NCBI GenBank assembly: GCA_026545225.1
Contig: CM048851.1
Span: forward strand, 37,411,956-37,475,955
DNA length: 64,000 nt
Direction: 5' to 3'
Origin: Cornus controversa
Lineage: Eukaryota > Streptophyta > Magnoliopsida > Cornales > Cornaceae
Numbering within the stretch: position 1 is the stretch's first letter; every line of letters starts with the position of its first letter. Positions 60,590-64,000 of this stretch are shown here, piece after piece. The notes below the pieces were generated by a model, which saw only the letters and a program-made list of their open reading frames with translations, did not search any database and was not told the DNA's origin. Position numbers and translations under genes: made by a program.

Positions 60590-61069
60590 GTTTAAAAGCC
60601 TTGGGGTGGTTACTATTCCATGGATCTATTTCATTGAAGTCTTCTTTGGCATCAACTACATATATCTCCTAATCTAACTTAGCTACAAAGAACAACCATC
60701 AAAGCCTCAAAGAATCTCACGCTTCTTTAGGTACTTGATTGATTATGCATTTGTGTTATTGCTCTGTTTACTCATTTCTCGTCAAGTAGATGATAAATAT
60801 GGTTTGATATTTCTTCTCGCTATTTGATTCTATGTCATTCCATTATCCTAACTAATCGTGATTGTTGAAAATTTTGGAATCTATGATTGTCTTGTTACAA
60901 TATGTCTTGAGATTGCTTTGAATCTACATAAAGATATTGACCTCGCACTTACTGTTGTTATCGTGAAACACTTGTTTTCTCCCAGAGACCTACCTGCACC
61001 TGCATGTTCCTATTGTTGGGGAGCTACGTTAGAGACCTACACCATGACTTCAGATTTCAGAGCTACTTA
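60590..61069 (+). pseudogene. Decayed membrane-protein-like sequence, copy 1
   Basis: Broken frames encode a hydrophobic chain matching copy 2: a PWIYFIEVFFGINYIYLLI segment, RFFRYLID, FVLLLCLLISRQVDD, then IVKHLFSPRDL and a final RAT before TAA. Stops lie between the segments. Two to four membrane spans could be predicted. I do not recognise the family. Confidence 0.4.
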
Positions 61070-61489
61070 ACCAGAGTCTTGCAAAGGGATGGATGGATTG
61101 GAGGTTGCCCAAAAAGTAGCTGAGTAGTAAGCTTACGGTTAATTTGTAAGAAAGCATCTAGAGAATCCTAGAAGTTGGTACAGCTAGCAATATGTCTCAT
61201 CCTCAATGGCCTAATATATCAATAAAACCTAGAGAAACCACCCTAACTGCTAATGTACGTACATACACCATCAACCTAGCTAGCTAGCTCCTTACATTCT
61301 TACCTTCCATTTCTCCCTACTGATTTCAACATGCATGGGTTTGTTCTTGTCAAAACTGAAAGAAAACTTGTCCAAAATAGCATAAGAAAAGAATAGCCAC
61401 ATTTGGTGTTTTCTTGCCCTCGTTTCTTTTGGGTTAACATATTTTTTTTTACAATAGCAGTAGTTTTTGCTATTTCTATATTAAAGAAT

Positions 61490-61985
61490 GGTTTAAGAGG
61501 AGCTTTGGAGTCATTACCCCATGGATATACTTCATTGAAGTCTTCCTTGGCATCAGCTGCATATACCTCCTAATCTGGATTAGCTATAAGAAACAACCAT
61601 CAAAGCTTGTGAAAATTCGATGCTTCTTTAGGTACTTAATCGATTCTGCATTTGTGTTGCTGCTCTGTTTACTCGTTTCTCGTTATGTAGACGATGAATA
61701 TGGTTTGATAATTCTTCTTGCTATTTGCTTCCATGTCATTCCATTTTCCCAATTAATCTGGGTGATGAAAATTTTGGAAACTATAATTGTCTTGTTGCAA
61801 TATGTTTTGAGATTGCTCTGAAGATGCATAAAGATGTTGACCTCGCACCTGCTATTGTTATTTGGACGTTTTTTGGAATGCAAATTGCGAAGAATATGTT
61901 TTTTCCCATAGACCCCACCTACACCTGTATGTTGCTGTTATTGGGGAGGTACGTTAGAGACTCACACTATGGCTTCAGATTGTAA
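61490..61985 (+). pseudogene. Decayed membrane-protein-like sequence, copy 2
   Basis: One frame reads ITPWIYFIEVFLGISCIYLL, then RCFFRYLIDSAFVLLLCLLVSR and YGLIILLAICFHVIP up to a stop at 61821. Another frame (61725-61985) continues LKMHKDVDLAPA to the end. The frame change, plus an early frame change near 61495, marks it as broken. The preserved order of hydrophobic segments in both copies shows it was one gene-like unit before duplication. Function unknown. Confidence 0.42.
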
Positions 61986-62165
61986 AACTACCTAACTAGA
62001 ATCGTGCAAAGGGATAAATGGATTGAAGGTTGCGCAAAAGTAGATGGGTAGTAAGCTAACGATTAATTTGTAAGAAAGTATTAAGAGAACCCTAGAAGTT
62101 GGTACAACTAGCAGCATGTCTCATCCTCAATGGCCCAAAATATCAATAAAACCTAGAGAAGTCTG

Positions 62166-63187
62166 ACGTGTGTAGAATAGTGGATGGATATCGTTGTTTT
62201 TCTACACTTCATACAAAAATAATAAACCTGCAAACACTTTAATAAAAATTATATAATAATAAACAGGGTTGAACCACTAATAATTAAAACTACCACTAAA
62301 TACCTTTGATCAAATGATGGAAAAAAATCTCGAGAAAAGATAATCCACCACCACGGATCCATATAAATAAAGTTTCTAATATTCTTATTTAATATTTTCT
62401 CTAATAATCAATACACTTCACCAATCCAATTAGAACTTGGAAAGACGAATGAAGATATGACATAAAAAAATACTTGATTATATATAAGAGATTATTTTTT
62501 TATTTAATCTGATATACATTTGCTTGGTAAATAGAGATAGGCATTCTTTGAATTACCATTATTTTGCAAACACGAAGTATCCTTTATCTAATTTTTGAAT
62601 TAAACTCAGAATAATAGAATGCTCTTGGTAGAAAAAATTAGATAATAAAATAAAAGAACTTACTTATATTTCAGTCATGTTGACTTCATCACTCCATTAA
62701 GAAGGATGCTTACGCTTGCATATCAACAGAAAAGAAACATATAAAAATAAAAATACTATTTTTCATTGAATAAAGAAAATGAATACATTATTTGTTTCTG
62801 TTTTATAACTCATTCACTAACCCCTAAGACCCCCTATTTTTAGAGTTAGAGGAGAATGGTTTAGGTAGGAAAAGAAAATTTAAAATACAAAAATTTGAAA
62901 TACAAAATTTAAAAATAAAATTCAAAATACAAAATCTGAAATTAAATTTCTAAGATTTGATCTACATATCTTCAATTTGAATTCTGAACTGCTAACGTGG
63001 CCATGCAAAAAACTATTTTTCAAAGTTTCGAACATGAGACATTTTGTGGAATAATTTATACAGAATACCATCTCTCTTACAATTCTTCTTATATTCATCT
63101 CTGGCTATATATATCATTTTTAGCCCCTTTTTGCTATTTTTCTTCTCATTTGAAAATCAACCCCTATAAAACATAAAATGCAAATAT
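62166..63187. other. Intergenic DNA
   Basis: AT-rich; short ACAAAATTTGAAATACAAAA-type repeats near 62880-62945. No gene was seen. Confidence 0.4.
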
Positions 63188-63190
63188 AAG

Positions 63191-64000
63191 ATGTAGAGAC
63201 CGAGTCCAATTTTGATCGATTTTCTTTTTATGCATCATTTTTGTTATAAATGCAGTTTAAATAATGTTTAATATATTTTAAATGTGAAAAACATGTTTGG
63301 GAATTTGTTTAGAGGTTCAAAAAAATTTTCAGAACATTTGAAAAAAAATGAGAATTTTGGGTCGTCGAGGCCCGGGACGCAGGTTGGGTAGGCCAAAAAA
63401 TTAAAAAAATTTCTAAAAAAATATATCTATTTTTTGTTTTAGACTAAATAAAATGTTAAATGAGTAGAGGAAGTGATTTCGGAACCGTAGTCGATTTCAA
63501 AATCGAAAAAAGAGGTCAGGATGGTATATTAAGTGATCTGGGGGCATTTTAGTCATTTCGCGCCCCAAGATATTATAAATATCTGAAGCCTGAGATTCCA
63601 GCTATTAGATACACCAAATTATATCTCTCTCACTCTCCCTCTTCATCCCTCTTCCTTCTCTCTTCATTTTGGAGGTGTTAGGCTCAGATTTGGGAGTTCG
63701 CCAAGAAGAACAACTTACTCTACTTGGCAAGGGCTACGTATTGAACCGAACGAAATTCTTTTTGGGTGAAGTTAAAAAATTTGAGATCTTGGGACTTTGC
63801 TAGAAAAGCTTGAGATTTGAGGTAGGGGTGTGAATTTCTTCTCTATTTTGATTCTATAGGTCCCTTAATTGTGAGATAAAAGTTTACCATAAATTTTATG
63901 TAAAAAAATTTGATTTTTTTGTATATATAAATTGTCTAGCATGCTCTAGATAGAATTTATGTACTGTACATATGTTTGTTGATGTTTATGAATGCATTAT
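63191..64000 (+). mobile_element. Possible LTR start, running off the window
   Basis: TGTAGAGACCGAGTCC at 63191 resembles the start of plant Ty3/gypsy LTRs. Downstream there is a TATAAATA box near 63576 and a CT-rich stretch at 63625-63665, as at a transcription start. No second copy is in view, so this could equally be the promoter and leader of a host gene starting beyond the window. Confidence 0.3.

Larger units (their letters stand above)
60390..62165. repeat. Tandem duplication, ~0.9-kb unit
   Basis: GTCAAAACTAAAGGAAAACT at 60449 recurs, slightly changed, at 61349, and the unit end AATAAAACCTAGAGAA recurs at about 61221 and 62145, so the period is 900-924 bp. The spacer 61245-61340 differs between copies. 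Each unit carries one copy of the decayed membrane-protein-like sequence. Confidence 0.85.

Overview
This window is plant nuclear DNA, most likely from a eudicot. It is AT-rich and dominated by transposable elements. It carries two intron-rich host genes, both on the minus strand and both reconstructable exon by exon with every splice phase agreeing. No bacterial, organellar, rRNA, tRNA or CRISPR features were seen. The species could not be identified.

Layout: (1) 1-11879 is a Ty3/gypsy retrotransposon of the Tat type on the minus strand. Its left LTR is cut by the window edge. It has a dual-RNase-H pol broken by three in-frame stops, no gag, an antisense plant-mobile-domain gene with its own intron, and a 49-bp minisatellite whose units fold into hairpins. 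(2) 12929-16540 is a MULE-like element holding a second MULE-like element, which holds a solo LTR. (3) About 16635-24703 is a decayed Ty1/copia element of the Sirevirus type with an extra gene after pol. (4) 24704-30395 is intergenic and holds at least four terminal-inverted-repeat elements with target-site duplications (TSDs). (5) 30396-41650 is an EARLY STARVATION 1 (ESV1)-like gene: 11 exons, 436 aa, plastid starch metabolism. Its introns hold a near full-length RTE-type LINE, a TRIM and a 30-base G run. (6) 41651-44924 is ESV1 upstream DNA with a cluster of ACGT motifs. (7) 44925-54553 is a WD40 gene of the DWA2/EIPR1(TSSC1) family: 13 exons, 351 aa. Its seventh intron holds what looks like a chimeric TRIM built from two families. 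(8) 54554-64000 is intergenic: MITEs, a Sirevirus solo LTR with a hAT-like MITE inside it, another TRIM, a ~0.9-kb tandem duplication of a decayed membrane-protein-like sequence, and a possible new LTR running off the right end.

The two host genes are unrelated in function (starch granule turnover; a CUL4-DDB1 substrate receptor or EARP-type trafficking partner) and simply sit head to tail. The most unusual signals are the hairpin minisatellite with compensatory base changes inside the Tat element, the chimeric TRIM in the DWA2-like gene, and the antisense mobile-domain gene carried by a gag-less Tat element with nearly identical LTR ends.
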